A DNA stretch of 64,000 nt. Origin: Spiroplasma alleghenense (lineage in GTDB: Bacteria; Bacillota_I; Bacilli_A; Mycoplasmatales; Mycoplasmataceae). Position numbers and translations under genes: made by a program. Below are positions 31,023-42,943 of this stretch, one piece after another. The DNA lies in contig NZ_CP031376.1 of assembly GCF_003363775.1 (NCBI RefSeq), forward strand, positions 1,116,001 to 1,180,000, read 5' to 3'. Below the pieces are notes generated by a model. The model saw only the letters and a list, made by a program, of their open reading frames with translations. It ran no database searches and was not told where the DNA came from. The number at the start of each line of letters is the position of its first letter. The first letter of the stretch is position 1.

Positions 31023-32744
31023 CTAATCTCACCTTTTGTAATTTTCAGCCCTCTTCAAGAAACCAAAATATCCAATTAAAATCAGACTACAGGCCATCGT
31101 TATTCCCACTAAGTAATTAGCTGTAACGCTAAAGGGTCGCTTCGTAAAATATGGTTTATTTTTTTTGTCTAATTTGACTATTTGAAAATCCAATATTGGC
31201 ATTGGTGAGGAATTAATACTTAGAGAGTCACTTAAAGGATTATCACTGTGAGAAAATAGTATCATTTCAACAAATCACATTGCCGGGTTGATTTGATAGT
31301 TAAGATTTAAAGCAGTCAGTTCGCTGTCTTCGTCAGCTTCTCATTCCATATCATATGCTCACAATATTTGTTCCAAACACATAATTAATAAATTGGTGCC
31401 ATAAGAAAATTCCTTGGCCTGATATCATTGATTTCAATTATTTAATAAAAAATATTCTGTGAAGGGAATCGGTGAAGAATATTTGTTCTCATATGTTCCA
31501 TATTCTAAATAAGAATCTTTTCAAGAAAATTTGTAAAAATAAACTTCCATTAATGCGTTGACTAGCAATTTCAAATCTCTTGCATTTAAATCAAATTCCT
31601 GATCAATTTTACTTAAATTAACTATTAGTTCTTGGTTAAAGTTTTTTAAAATATCATTAAATTGATTTTCAGCTACTAGGTTTTTACGACTATTATTATT
31701 GAGTAACGAGTTTTTGAAGTTCACTTTTTTATTACCAGTATTTTTATCAGCGACCATTTCAAGAAATTCTAAATAAAAATTGCTTTCAATTCTTGATTTT
31801 AATTCTTCATTATCAATTTTTATTGAAATTTTTTCATCAATTTTTAAATTAATTAAATAATCATCAATTTTTTGTTGAAATGAATTATCTTTAATTCAAT
31901 GATTATAGTCCAAAAGAAATCCCAATTCAAAAGCAGAGTAATTGAAGTAATTTCGAATTGTACCGTATTTCCAATCTTCTAGCTCATTTTCAGTGTTAAT
32001 TTCAAATAAATCTTCATCCCTGAATAGATCTACAATTTTATCTCGATCTTCACCCATTTTTACCATAAGTTTACTATGCTTTTGTCCGTGTTTTTCAAAA
32101 TAATCAAAAGCAACAAAATCCATAATTTCATTTTGATATGAATCAACTGGCGTAAAAACATATGGGACTATAGCGAACATAAATGAAAACATTGACATAA
32201 TTACGAAAATCCACGCTACAGGAATTGATTTTTTGTATGATTTAGTAAAACAAGAGATTGATAAAGTAATCGCGGTAATTAACAGATCAATTACCAATAG
32301 TGAAAAGATTCCAAAAGAGTAGTTCAAAACAATTATCTTATAATAAGATTTATTAAAAAATAAGGGACAAATTATGAAAGCCAGGTAAACTAAAATTATT
32401 CATGAAAATGATATTATTTTATTTGCTAAAAGCTTTGATCAAAAAATCTCTTTTAGAGTTGCTCCTCTTCTTATTTCTAAACTTTGAATTCCAGAATTCA
32501 AATCCCCAATTATGAAACTGGTCGTATTATTGATGTTAAAGAAACCTAATCAAAAAACCGAAATAATAACATTAATTATTAATAGGGTTGAAATATATTT
32601 CGGACCTGTAGTTAAAGCTAAAAAAGTAAAGTTTAAAATGATTATTAAAGTCATTAAGACAGCGGAAATTATTATTAATGGGATATTTTTCTTAACCCTT
32701 AATAATGAGAAGTTAAATACAGTTTTAAAGTTATTGTTTTTCAT
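31023..32744 (-). CDS. ABC-2-type permease-like membrane protein
   Basis: 573 aa. A cluster of about five helices in the first 180 residues (LIIISAVLMTLIIILNFTFL, LLIINVIISVFWLGFF, IISFSWIILVYLAFIICPL), a ~330-residue charged outer domain, and a last helix near 545 (ITMACSLILIGYFGFL). The opening FNFSLLRVKKNIPLIII and the segment IRRGATLKEIFWSKLLANKI resemble ABC-2 permeases. No ATPase gene is nearby. It may belong to an exporter completed elsewhere. TAGs and TAAs are absent; the stop is at 31023 after a TGA-encoded Trp. Confidence 0.7.
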
Positions 32745-32828
32745 TTATGCATCCTTTTTATTTAATTATATACTTATTTTAAATAAAAACCACCACTATT
32801 AATGACAATACAATTTAAACTAGCAACT

Positions 32829-32857
32829 AAAAAACCATGAGAAAATCATGGGTTTTT
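32829..32857 (-). terminator. Terminator of the membrane-protein operon
   Basis: AAAAACCATGA / TCATGGGTTTTT stem; on the minus strand TTTTTTAG follows. It ends the unit that starts at 38648. The remaining intergenic space to 32951 shows nothing else. Confidence 0.8.
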
Positions 32858-32950
32858 GAATTATAAAAATATAAATGTTATAGTTTAGCTATTAAATTAA
32901 TAAGTGTTTACTTTATTGCTATTTTATTTTTTGCATCAATAAATACTTCA

Positions 32951-33697
32951 CTATACCTTGTCGCCCATTTCCTCAATTAATAATTCTTGCTCCTCTAAAG
33001 TTAATTCAGGTTTACTAAATATTCAAAAGTGAAATAAAGAGTATATTATCAAAATAGTACTAATTACCCCAGCTATTATTAAAAGAATTGAAAAAATTAA
33101 TTGCACACCAGTATTAAACCATTCCAACAAACCTTGACGAGCGACATTTAGTTGTTCTAAAATTTCTTGTGGTAAATTATGTGAATCATATTGATTAAAA
33201 AAGAAAAAAAACTGCTTATCAAAAGTTTTAATTAAAAAAGAGCTATTAAAATAAAAGATTGATTGAATAATTGTAATAATCAAAAAAGGTAACACAAATA
33301 TCAACATACTGGTTGATCTTTTAAATGTTGGTTTGAACTCATTTGTTGTAAATATTCAAAAATCTATTAAAGGATACGATAGAAAAACAATTGTTAATGT
33401 TATTAAAATAGTAACCATTATTTCATTGGGACTTTGTCCCGAAAATGTAAAGAAGAAATTTTTTAACTCAAAAGTAGCTCAATTTTCAACCAACATACCA
33501 TTGTTTGTAAAATTATTGAAGAAACTGCTTTCAACTCCAGGTAAATCTCTAATTAAAACTGTTTGGCTTTTCATCCAAAATAGGTTAGAAAAAATTAATA
33601 ATACCATAAAGATAATTAATGAAAAAATCGATCAATAGATGACTTTTTCACCCTTTTTGTTGATTGTAAAAATATTTTTAAAACTATTTTGACTCAT
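32951..33697 (-). CDS. Four-helix membrane protein, FFNxF family (member 1)
   Basis: Not recognised. 248 aa with four hydrophobic segments (WSIFSLIIFMVLLIFSNLFW, ITLTIVFLSYPLIDFW, LIFVLPFLIITIIQSIFYF, LIFSILLIIAGVISTILII). After helix 1 it has LPGVESSFFNNFTNNGM, matching IQGVDKSFFNDFNSGGEN and IPNIEPDFFNDFDSNGIN in the next two genes. It overlaps the preceding gene by 14 nt, so translation is coupled. Last gene before the terminator. Confidence 0.8.
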
Positions 33698-34412
33698 TTC
33701 TAATATTACCTCTTGCTTTTCTTTTTACTTCAAATATTCTTTCATCTTCAGTTCTAACAATATCTTTTATTTTTCATTTACTTTTAAATCAAGCATAAAT
33801 TGTAATAAAAGTTAGTACGCTCAAACTAGTAATTCCTACCAAATTAGTAATTAATATTATAAAGTAAACTCTTTCAAGTCCTAGTTTGACAACTTCCAAT
33901 TGATTTTTAAATAATTCCTCATTGAACATTTCTCTACCAAAATATTCATAAATTTGACTTTCAGCAGAATAATAAAACAAAGTTTTTATCATTGGTAACA
34001 GAAATACCATAAATTGCAAACAAAGCAATGGTAATGTTGTGAAAAATCGCTGCAAACCCCAACTATATCTAAAGCGGTATCTTGGAGAAAATCCATCTGC
34101 ATTACCAGTGTAAATCATCATGAAAAACAGCGATTCTGTTAAAAGTATCTGCAATATTTGCCCCCCACCAAACTTTAAATTTAAAAATGGTAAAAAGATA
34201 TTTAGCATATTTATCTTTGCTGTTTTATAAATGTTTTCACCTCCAGAATTAAAATCATTGAAAAATGATTTATCAACCCCTTGGATACTATTTATTCTAA
34301 AATTTGTACTTACACTAATTATAAAAGCTATTACCGATGCAATTATTACAATGGTTGCTAGAACAACTGCAGTAATATAATAAAACTTCTCATTTATTTT
34401 TTGATTTTTCAT
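33684..34412 (-). CDS. Four-helix membrane protein, FFNxF family (member 2)
   Basis: 242 aa. Helices at about 12-34, 85-100, 122-145 and 193-213. SFFNDFNSGGENIYKTAKINM follows helix 1, and YEYFGREMFNEELFKNQLEVVKLG precedes the last helix; both parts recur in member 3 (VGEYFGKDFRQDNVLNAQFEYI). The charged C-terminus ends GNIRNESK, whose codons overlap the start of member 1. Not assigned to a known family. Confidence 0.8.
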
Positions 34413-34442
34413 TTTTTACTCCACGTATTATTTTTCTGATTT

Positions 34443-35075
34443 TTAACTAATTACTTCATATGTTAATTTATTTATAAAAATCAATATGATTATTATTAAA
34501 GATACCGATACCCCTGTGATATTCAGAGGTAAGGCCATATTATATATCTCCTTCATTCATATTCTTATATATTCAAATTGGGCATTTAAAACATTATCTT
34601 GCCTGAAATCTTTTCCAAAATATTCGCCGACCTGAGATTCTATTTTGGATTCTCAAATACTAAAGTTTAGAGGAAACGCAAAGGACATTAAGAATAATAC
34701 AAATAGTGGCACTCAAAAAATATCAGGGCAAAATCCACCAAACCAGATAGAACCAGGTCTGCGGCTTTGGTCCTTAAAAGAGATAACTATATAAAGCGTT
34801 CAAGCTAACACAGCTACAGCCGATAGCAGATAAGCGTGCATACCCATAAAAGGAAATACCATGTTATTTGTAATTAAATATGCTCTTTCGTAGACATTAA
34901 TTCCATTAGAGTCAAAATCATTAAAAAAATCTGGCTCTATATTAGGAATATTTTTTATAAACACTTTGTTTTGTATAAATAAATGAGCCACAAAAAGTAA
35001 TATAAGTATAAAAATTGAAAGAATAAATATGGTAATCGACATTATTTTGTTCTTTACATTTATTTGTCTTCTCAT
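34443..35075 (-). CDS. Four-helix membrane protein, FFNxF family (member 3)
   Basis: 210 aa. Helix 1 (ITIFILSIFILILLFVAHLF), then NIEPDFFNDFDSNGINVYERA, then three more helices, the last LNITGVSVSLIIIILIFI. Order of elements and spacing match members 1 and 2, so the three arose by tandem duplication. Topology resembles permease halves of small exporters, but no signature confirms that. Confidence 0.8.
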
Positions 35076-35090
35076 AATTGTTCCTTTTTA

Positions 35091-36749
35091 CTAATAAAAT
35101 ATATTCTCTAAACTTTGTAATTTAAATCCAAAAATATCTAAAAATACTGTCTTTCAATAATCTTTGTCGTTGTAATTATATTCGTTTATAAATTTATTAT
35201 ATTTATCTTGAACTTGATTTGATTTAACATATCTTTGGGATTTCAACTCCTGAAATCTTGACTTGAGTTCATCATCTGAGTAATTTTGAAAATCGTTTTT
35301 TTTCAAATTAAAATTAAAATCATCTTTTTGAAAAAGACCTCCATTTGAAAATATTTCTTCAAAATTACTAAAACTATTTTCCAAATTATCATATTCACTA
35401 GAATAACCATCAATTTGAAATTGTTTTTCAAGAGAATCTTTTTCTAAAAGCGTTTTTTCTTCTTCCAATAAGTATAAACCATGATCATATTTTTTTATAT
35501 TTTGATTTATAGTATCCATTTCTTCAGAGTTAGCTTTATTAATTAAATCTCAAATATCTTTAAAATAACCAGAAATTGTTTTTTCAAATTCAACAAAAAT
35601 GAGTGTCAAGTCTACCATTGTAACAGCGGTCAAAATAATTGCAAAAACCGCGAGAGCTTTATTTCACAATGATTTTGAAGCTAAGTTGAAATCTTTGGAA
35701 CTAAATATATCCTTCTCAATATTTTTTATATACTTAGACAATCTTAAAGAAATAGTTCTTCCAGTTCATATTGCTGAAGCATCCTTTATAGAAAAACCCT
35801 GTTTTAATGCTAAAGCATTAAAACTTTTTCCAACTATACCCGTCTGAACAGTAAATGATAAGGAAGACAACTTGGCAGGAATAAAAAATCATGGCATAAA
35901 TATTGAAGTTGCCAAAAGTCCAATAGTTGCTGCTCCAAGCCCCATTGAGATACCATAGTTTACAGCAGTCCATTTTTTCTCTGATTTTTCTTCATTTAAA
36001 TTGGAAATCAAGAGATTTACAGCATCTCCAACTTCTTTTTTATATTCTAATAATTTCTTAGTATTTTCATTGGTACTGACTATTTCATCATTTAAATCGA
36101 AAATTTTCTTTGAATTCAATTTTATAATTTCATTATTTTTTGAGATTTTTCTTTTCAGAATCTCCTGATTTACATCTTTTAATTCATTCAAATTTTCTAA
36201 ATAATCCTTTAAGTTCTCCCTATAATCATATATTAAACGATACTTATCAACTTGATTCATGCTGGTTCATTCATTAAAATTGTATTTAAAAAATTCAATT
36301 TTTGATAACTGAGCATAATCATCATTATCAACCACTTTTTCATAAGCTTTAATATTTTGCATGAGAATTTCTTTGACAAGCCCTATTTGTTTTCTTAATT
36401 CTGATTCGGATAAATTTTTCGTTACCAATCTTGAAGAAAGCTCGTTTTGGATTGCTAAAGTAGCATCTATGAAATCCGCTTCATTAACTAATTTTTTTCT
36501 CAAATTAAAATTATTCAAATTAGATAATATCTCCAAATAATTTTGTTCCAATTCCAAAGGAATTTCGGCTTTTTTAAATTGTTCTTTGACAATGTTTTGT
36601 TTTGTAAAATCTAATTTATCTTGTAGGAAAACAAAATTTTCATTTGATTTGGATAGCGAATGCGCCAAAACTGTTGAGCTTGATAAAATTAAAGCAGCGC
36701 TGCCAAAAATCCCAAGTAATAAATATTTTTTGTTACTTAACTTTTTCAT
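35091..36749 (-). CDS. Coiled-coil membrane protein (552 aa)
   Basis: Not recognised. N-terminal signal anchor (KYLLLGIFGSAALILSSSTVLA, split here only for length), then ~220 residues of charged helix (LSESELRKQIGLVKEILMQN), a glycine-rich hydrophobic pair at about 262-290 (GISMGLGAATIGLLATSIFM), another helix at about 365-387 (LAVFAIILTAVTMVDLTL), and a second coiled-coil region to the end. The long-helix/hydrophobic-hairpin/long-helix plan recalls pore-forming helical toxins or membrane-remodelling proteins; this is shape only, without sequence support. Gaps to its neighbours are 15 nt on both sides. Confidence 0.78.
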
Positions 36750-36764
36750 ACTAATTACCTTTTA

Positions 36765-38648
36765 CTAAAGATTAATTTCTAATATTGTTTCTTTTTCTAT
36801 TCATTTTCCAGAATAAAATGTAATATTTAAATCTTTTGTTCCTCTTTCTATATTTTTTTCAGGAGAGCTAGATCACTCTATTTTGTAATCCACATTTTCC
36901 TTCATAAAAGATGCATTAATTAAAATACAATCTTTTATAATTTTGTTGTTTTCTAGGTCGCTATTTTCAGGGCTTAATTCTATTTTTTGCAACTCTAAAA
37001 TTAATTTTTCTATTTCAAACTCAGTAGCAAATCAATCTACCGGTTCTCCCACCAAAAGCCTAGAGTCTTTGTTTGCTTTTATACCAAAAGAATCTTCAAG
37101 TTTCAAGTATTCATCAACTGAACTTCACGTAACTTCGTAGTCAACGTCAATTTTTAATGTTGAATATCTAGTACTTGTTTTCAGTAAATCTATAATCAAA
37201 TCTTTTATCATTTTAAAATTAGAACCAGCTGAAAGATTTATTATAGGCGATATAAATTCGTAAATTTCATCAACTTTCAAATAAGAATTTTTAATCTCAA
37301 TCATATCTGAATCGTTTTTAAAAAATATTGAATCTTTTTTGGGTTCTATTTTTATAGTTGTGTCAGAATAAATAATTTCATCAGAATCGCTTTTAAATAT
37401 TTTTATTTCGTCAGTAATATCGTGGTAGGGCGAGAATGAATTTAAAACAAAATCAACTTCACTTTTAAATTCGTCATATTTAGTAAGTCCTGGTATAATT
37501 TCAATTTCTCTAAGCGAATCTTCTAAAATACTTAAGTCTATCTGGGGTATTTGAAATCTTAGTGGTTCTCCTACTAGATAGTGACTATTTTCGAAAATAG
37601 ATATTTCAATTTCATCTCCAGGTATAAAGAATTCGTATTGGTTATTGCATTCAATTTTATAATCAATACCTCTTCTGGCTTTTGGCACTTTGGTTAAAAT
37701 TTCCAAATCTACTGATTGCAAGAATAAATCAATATTAGTTTTAAACGAAAAATCGATTTTGCCTATTTCGGATTTTAAATCAATCAAATTGAATGTTTCA
37801 ATTTTAAATTTAATTGGTACTCCGATTAGCAATCTAGAACTTGGCAATACTTTTATTTCTATCACATCTCCATCACGAATTTTTTTATTTTCTGAAAAAT
37901 GACTTATTTTAAAATCAACTCCTATCTCTGATTCAAAGACATAATCGCTAATTTTTTGCTCTATCCTGATTATGACATCATCTATTTCTTCATTTATTAA
38001 AGGTTTAACATTATCATAGTCTATATCGTTAATATCAAAGATATTTATTTTAAGTAATGCAGATCCTGTTAAAAAATCCGAACTAGGTATAGACAAAATT
38101 GTAATTACATCACCTTTTGAAAAAATTAATTCTTTTTGCATCTTAAATTCAAAATAAAAATCCTTGCAGAATTTAGAACCCAAAATTCAGTCTTCAACTC
38201 TGTCAATTAAAATTTTTTCAAATTTTGATTTTTCTTCTCCGGGTACTGGTATCACTGATTCTAAATCAAGTTGAAATTGAGCGATACTCAAAAAATTTAC
38301 ACTCTTATTTATTATTTTGCCGAAAATTTCCCCATTCTCCTCAACGGGCTTAATATAAACTTGATCTCCTACACGGAAATCATCAAAATCTCCAGTTACT
38401 ATAATTTTATAATTTTTTTCTATCTCAAGTTTTGAGTTAAAGTTAGAAAATATTTTTTTTACTTCATTTATATAGACCAATTTCAATTCATTGGGAACTG
38501 GATCTTTGATTTTATTTTCAATATCTGCCATATTTAACATGTCTGTTTCTTCTTCAAAAATTATTTTATTTTCAGAACAAGAAACTACATTTAAAACTGA
38601 TATTTCCATTATAGAGGCTAAACATAAAAGTTTACAAAATTTCTTCAT
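36765..38648 (-). CDS. Lipoprotein with internal repeats (627 aa)
   Basis: Signal peptide MKKFCKLLCLASIMEISV with lipobox NVVSC, so anchored on the outer face. The mature part has at least four repeats of ~95-140 residues, each with a GDxIEI strand and the motif S-x-x-L-(L/V/I)-x-G-x-P: SSDFLTGSALLKINIF, SSRLLIGVPIKFKIETF, NSHYLVGEPLRFQIPQI, DSRLLVGEPVDWFATEF. GIDYKI, GVDFKI, NVDYKI and DVDYEV recur beside them. First gene of the five-gene membrane operon. Possibly a ligand-binding or spacer surface protein; function unknown. Confidence 0.82.
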
Positions 38649-38883
38649 TTCATTAATTTCCTCTATAATTATAATTATAAACTATTTAAAATTGAAAAGG
38701 AAAATATATGAAATTAGAAAAGAAAAATATTTTTACTTTATTAGAAATTACTAACTTTATTTTAGTTTTAGTACTTTTAATATTTTATTTATTTTTAGGC
38801 TTGAGGGGTTTTGAGTATTATTCTGCTAAAATGGAAACAATAAATAAAAACAACTACCGAAAATTAATAAGAAACATCAACCT

Positions 38884-38920
38884 TAAGGAGACATCATCAA
38901 AAACGATGAATCTCCTTTTT
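38884..38920 (+). terminator. Terminator inside IS left end
   Basis: AAGGAGACATCATC / GATGAATCTCCTT stem and TTTTTT. The left arm is part of the terminal repeat. It would stop transcripts entering from the interrupted gene. Confidence 0.65.
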
Positions 38921-38923
38921 TAA

Positions 38924-40219
38924 TTAATACCTTAAATTTTGTAGATTATTTTTGGCAAAAACAAATTTACTAAATTCATTTTCAAAATTTTCTATGCTAT
39001 CAAATTCTATTCCACAAGTTTTAAAAAAAATTGTCTTTATTCAACCATTCATAGATTCTGTTGGTGCGTTATGTTTAAAACCCGCTTTAGACATCGACAT
39101 GATAAAGTTATTTTGTTTTTCTTCGAAATTTTTAACTATAATTGAGGCATTTGCTCTGCCGCGATCAGATTGAATAATTGCATCATTGAAACTATTTTTC
39201 AAACAATATTTGTGTACTTGTTTTATAACATCCAAAACAATTTGTGCATTTTCGCTGGTACCAAATTTTCATCCAATTACTTTGCGACTGTAGAAATCAT
39301 AGGCAATTTCACAAAGTAATTCAACTTTCTTACCATCAATTAATAGCTTAAATATGGTTCCATCAATTCCGATTTTTTCGCCGCAATTGTTAGCACTAAA
39401 ATTGTTTTCGATCAAATCAGCTCTAATGGTTTTTTCCATTAAATCGCGACCTAGAATTTTGCTTCGCTTGAATCGGTAAGGGCTTTGAAATTTAAATTCG
39501 TTATCTTTCATTATTTTTAGAATTGTTTTAACACTAACTTTAATGTTAAAAACAGATTTAATTCATAATTTAATGTTTTTAGCACCCGATGATATCTTGT
39601 TTTCTTCGAAAAAATCATTTATCAATTGAATAACATCGTGCTTAATTTTACTTTGAAAAATCGGTAAAGTGCTTGAATTAAATTTATAATCATTTTTAGA
39701 AATATTGTTTAATAATAAATTATCTTTTTTAAACTTTTGATATTTGCCTCGAGAAACCTTGGCAATTTTGCACATTTTGGCAATTGATAAAACTTTGCGA
39801 AATTCAATTTCATAAATTAAACAAAAAGCTTTGTACTTATACTCCCTCGTTGCTTGAATCATCATCACTTGTTGGCGGCTGTAATTCATGCAAGAGGGCA
39901 TGCACTTTTCCATGAACTCTTTTTCAATCTGTAGTTTTAAAAATTCCTCATCTTTCTTTTTTAGTTGTTTTTGTAGCTCTTCTATTTTGTCTATTAATAC
40001 TTTATTACTAACATCTTTTTTCAAAATATAATCCCCTTTGCAAGATAATTTATTTCCTGCATTCTTTATGGATTGATTATACATTGAAACTCATAATTTT
40101 ATAAGTTGTGGACCAGATTTTATATCATAATCTTTTGCAAGTTCACTAGCACTAAATCCTTTATTATAAAGTTCAATAATTAATAATTTTAATTCCTGAG
40201 AATATGGTTTTTGGGGCAA
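38924..40219 (-). CDS. IS3-family transposase, single reading frame
   Basis: 431 aa. N-terminal HTH (FSASELAKDYDIKSGPQLIKL), coiled coil (LIDKIEELQKQLKKKDEEF), then the integrase core with first Asp in KIGIDGTIFKL, second in AIIQSDRGRAN, and Glu in PTESMNGWIK, with 35 residues between the last two. No frameshift separates the HTH and DDE parts, unlike most IS3 elements. Start taken as TTG at 40219, about 9 nt behind AAAGG; TTG at 40228 is the alternative. The stop at 38924 lies close to the left inverted repeat. Confidence 0.88.
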
Positions 40220-41161
40220 AAAAATCAACCTTTCTTTAGGAAACCATTTTAGGTCTCCTTAAGGTTGATGTTTCTATAGAAGAGGAAGAGTATTTTATTT
40301 TTGAAAATCCAAAAAATAAGGATAGAATTTATTCAATACTTAATGGAATTTATGAAGACGCTTTTAATTATATTTCAGAGGGTTTAGATATAAAAGAAAA
40401 AGATGATTTTTTAAACAGTTTCACTGATTATGATAATTATTTTTCTGAGATTAATTACTTCGATTTTTCGCTAAAAATAATTAATTTACCGATTACTTTT
40501 TTAAAATTTCAATCCAAAAATTTTCAAACAAATGGATTAAAGTCAGTTTTTTTAAATAACGCCGTTAAAGAATTTAAGTACCAGAAAAAACATAATTGTG
40601 TGATTAGCAGCAGTTTTTGAACATACACGAATTCAAATATTAATTTAAGTTATTTTAATTATCAAAAATATTTTATTGATCAATTAGTTAAAAACCTAAT
40701 CGGTTTGATCAATCACGATTTAGAAAACCCGGGAGATAGAATTCTTTCAAAATATTATAATCAATCAAAAAATTACTATTTAGAAAAGCGTTTGACCAAT
40801 TTTGAGATTATTTTAAAAAATTTAGATTTATCCAAACACATTAATAATTCCTTAATATCGTGTTACTTTGCATACTCTCTAATTCTATTTCTATTTTTTT
40901 CAATTACGTTTGAAATTATTAGAATAGTTTATTATAGATTTTCAGAAAACTACAAATTTCATAAATATATTGATGTGATTGAGAGATAATTTTTTATAGA
41001 CGAAATTATTTTTTATATAAAAAATAATACAGAAGTTCGAAAGTTTATTGATTTTTCATTCAAAAAATCTTGATTAATTTTATAAATCACCCAATTAACA
41101 TAAAAAAGAATGTCTCTTAATTAGTAGAATCAAAGTTCTGACTAAATATAGATATCCATTT

Positions 41162-41464
41162 TTAAATATTGTTGTTAATTTCATTGTTTTTTGCTTTTTT
41201 GGCCTTATAATGGTTTTTAATGATATAACCTAGAATGATAATGTTGCAAGTCACCGCAATAATATTTGCAATATAAATTTGAGGTGACGCTATTAAGAAA
41301 CCATATATAGTTCAGGTTGTAAAGTTGATTAGTCCGACAATAAACATTGAAGTTGAAATTGTTGAAGTATCATTGGTTTTAATTGTTTTGATAACTTGAG
41401 GAATTAACAATAATGAAGCAGTTGTAAAGCCAATTCATCCAATTACTTCAATTGCTATATTCAT
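41162..41464 (-). CDS. SemiSWEET (MtN3/PQ-loop) sugar transporter, second copy
   Basis: 100 aa. GWIGFTTASLLLIPQVIKTI with the PQ motif, then TNDTSTISTSMF and two further helices ending IIAVTCNIIILGYII. Clearly homologous to 11680-11997. Starts 3 nt after the stop of the GH1 gene, so it closes a PTS-GH1-SemiSWEET operon. The repeated placement at the end of two sugar operons argues for a role in releasing or exchanging sugar during catabolism. Confidence 0.9.
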
Positions 41465-41467
41465 ATT

Positions 41468-42920
<1,453 letters not shown>

Positions 42921-42943
<23 letters not shown>

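Larger units (their letters stand above)
38870..40275 (-). mobile_element. IS3-family insertion sequence, second type
   Basis: 1406 bp with perfect 23-bp terminal inverted repeats (AGAAACATCAACCTTAAGGA at the left end) and a 3-bp ATA target duplication at 38867-38869 and 40276-40278. It carries one transposase gene on the minus strand. The boundaries are supported by exact restoration of the interrupted frame. Unrelated at the ends to the element at 1001-2217. Confidence 0.95.
38708..41085 (+). pseudogene. Two-anchor membrane protein gene split by an IS
   Basis: The 5' part (38708-38869, MKLEKKNIFTLLEITNFIL with one membrane helix) and the 3' part (40279-40989, EEEEYFIFENPKNK... to VIER) join in frame when the element and one copy of its 3-bp target repeat are removed, giving a ~291-aa protein with N- and C-terminal membrane helices and a charged outer domain. 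After the TAA at 40987 the same frame continues open for 31 more codons to 41083, so an older nonsense mutation is also possible. It diverges from the operon beginning at 38648. Function unknown. Confidence 0.8.

Noticed and set aside
32512-32802. Plus-strand 96-codon open frame
   Set aside because: Mirror of the N-terminal membrane helices of the ABC-2-like permease; no ribosome site.
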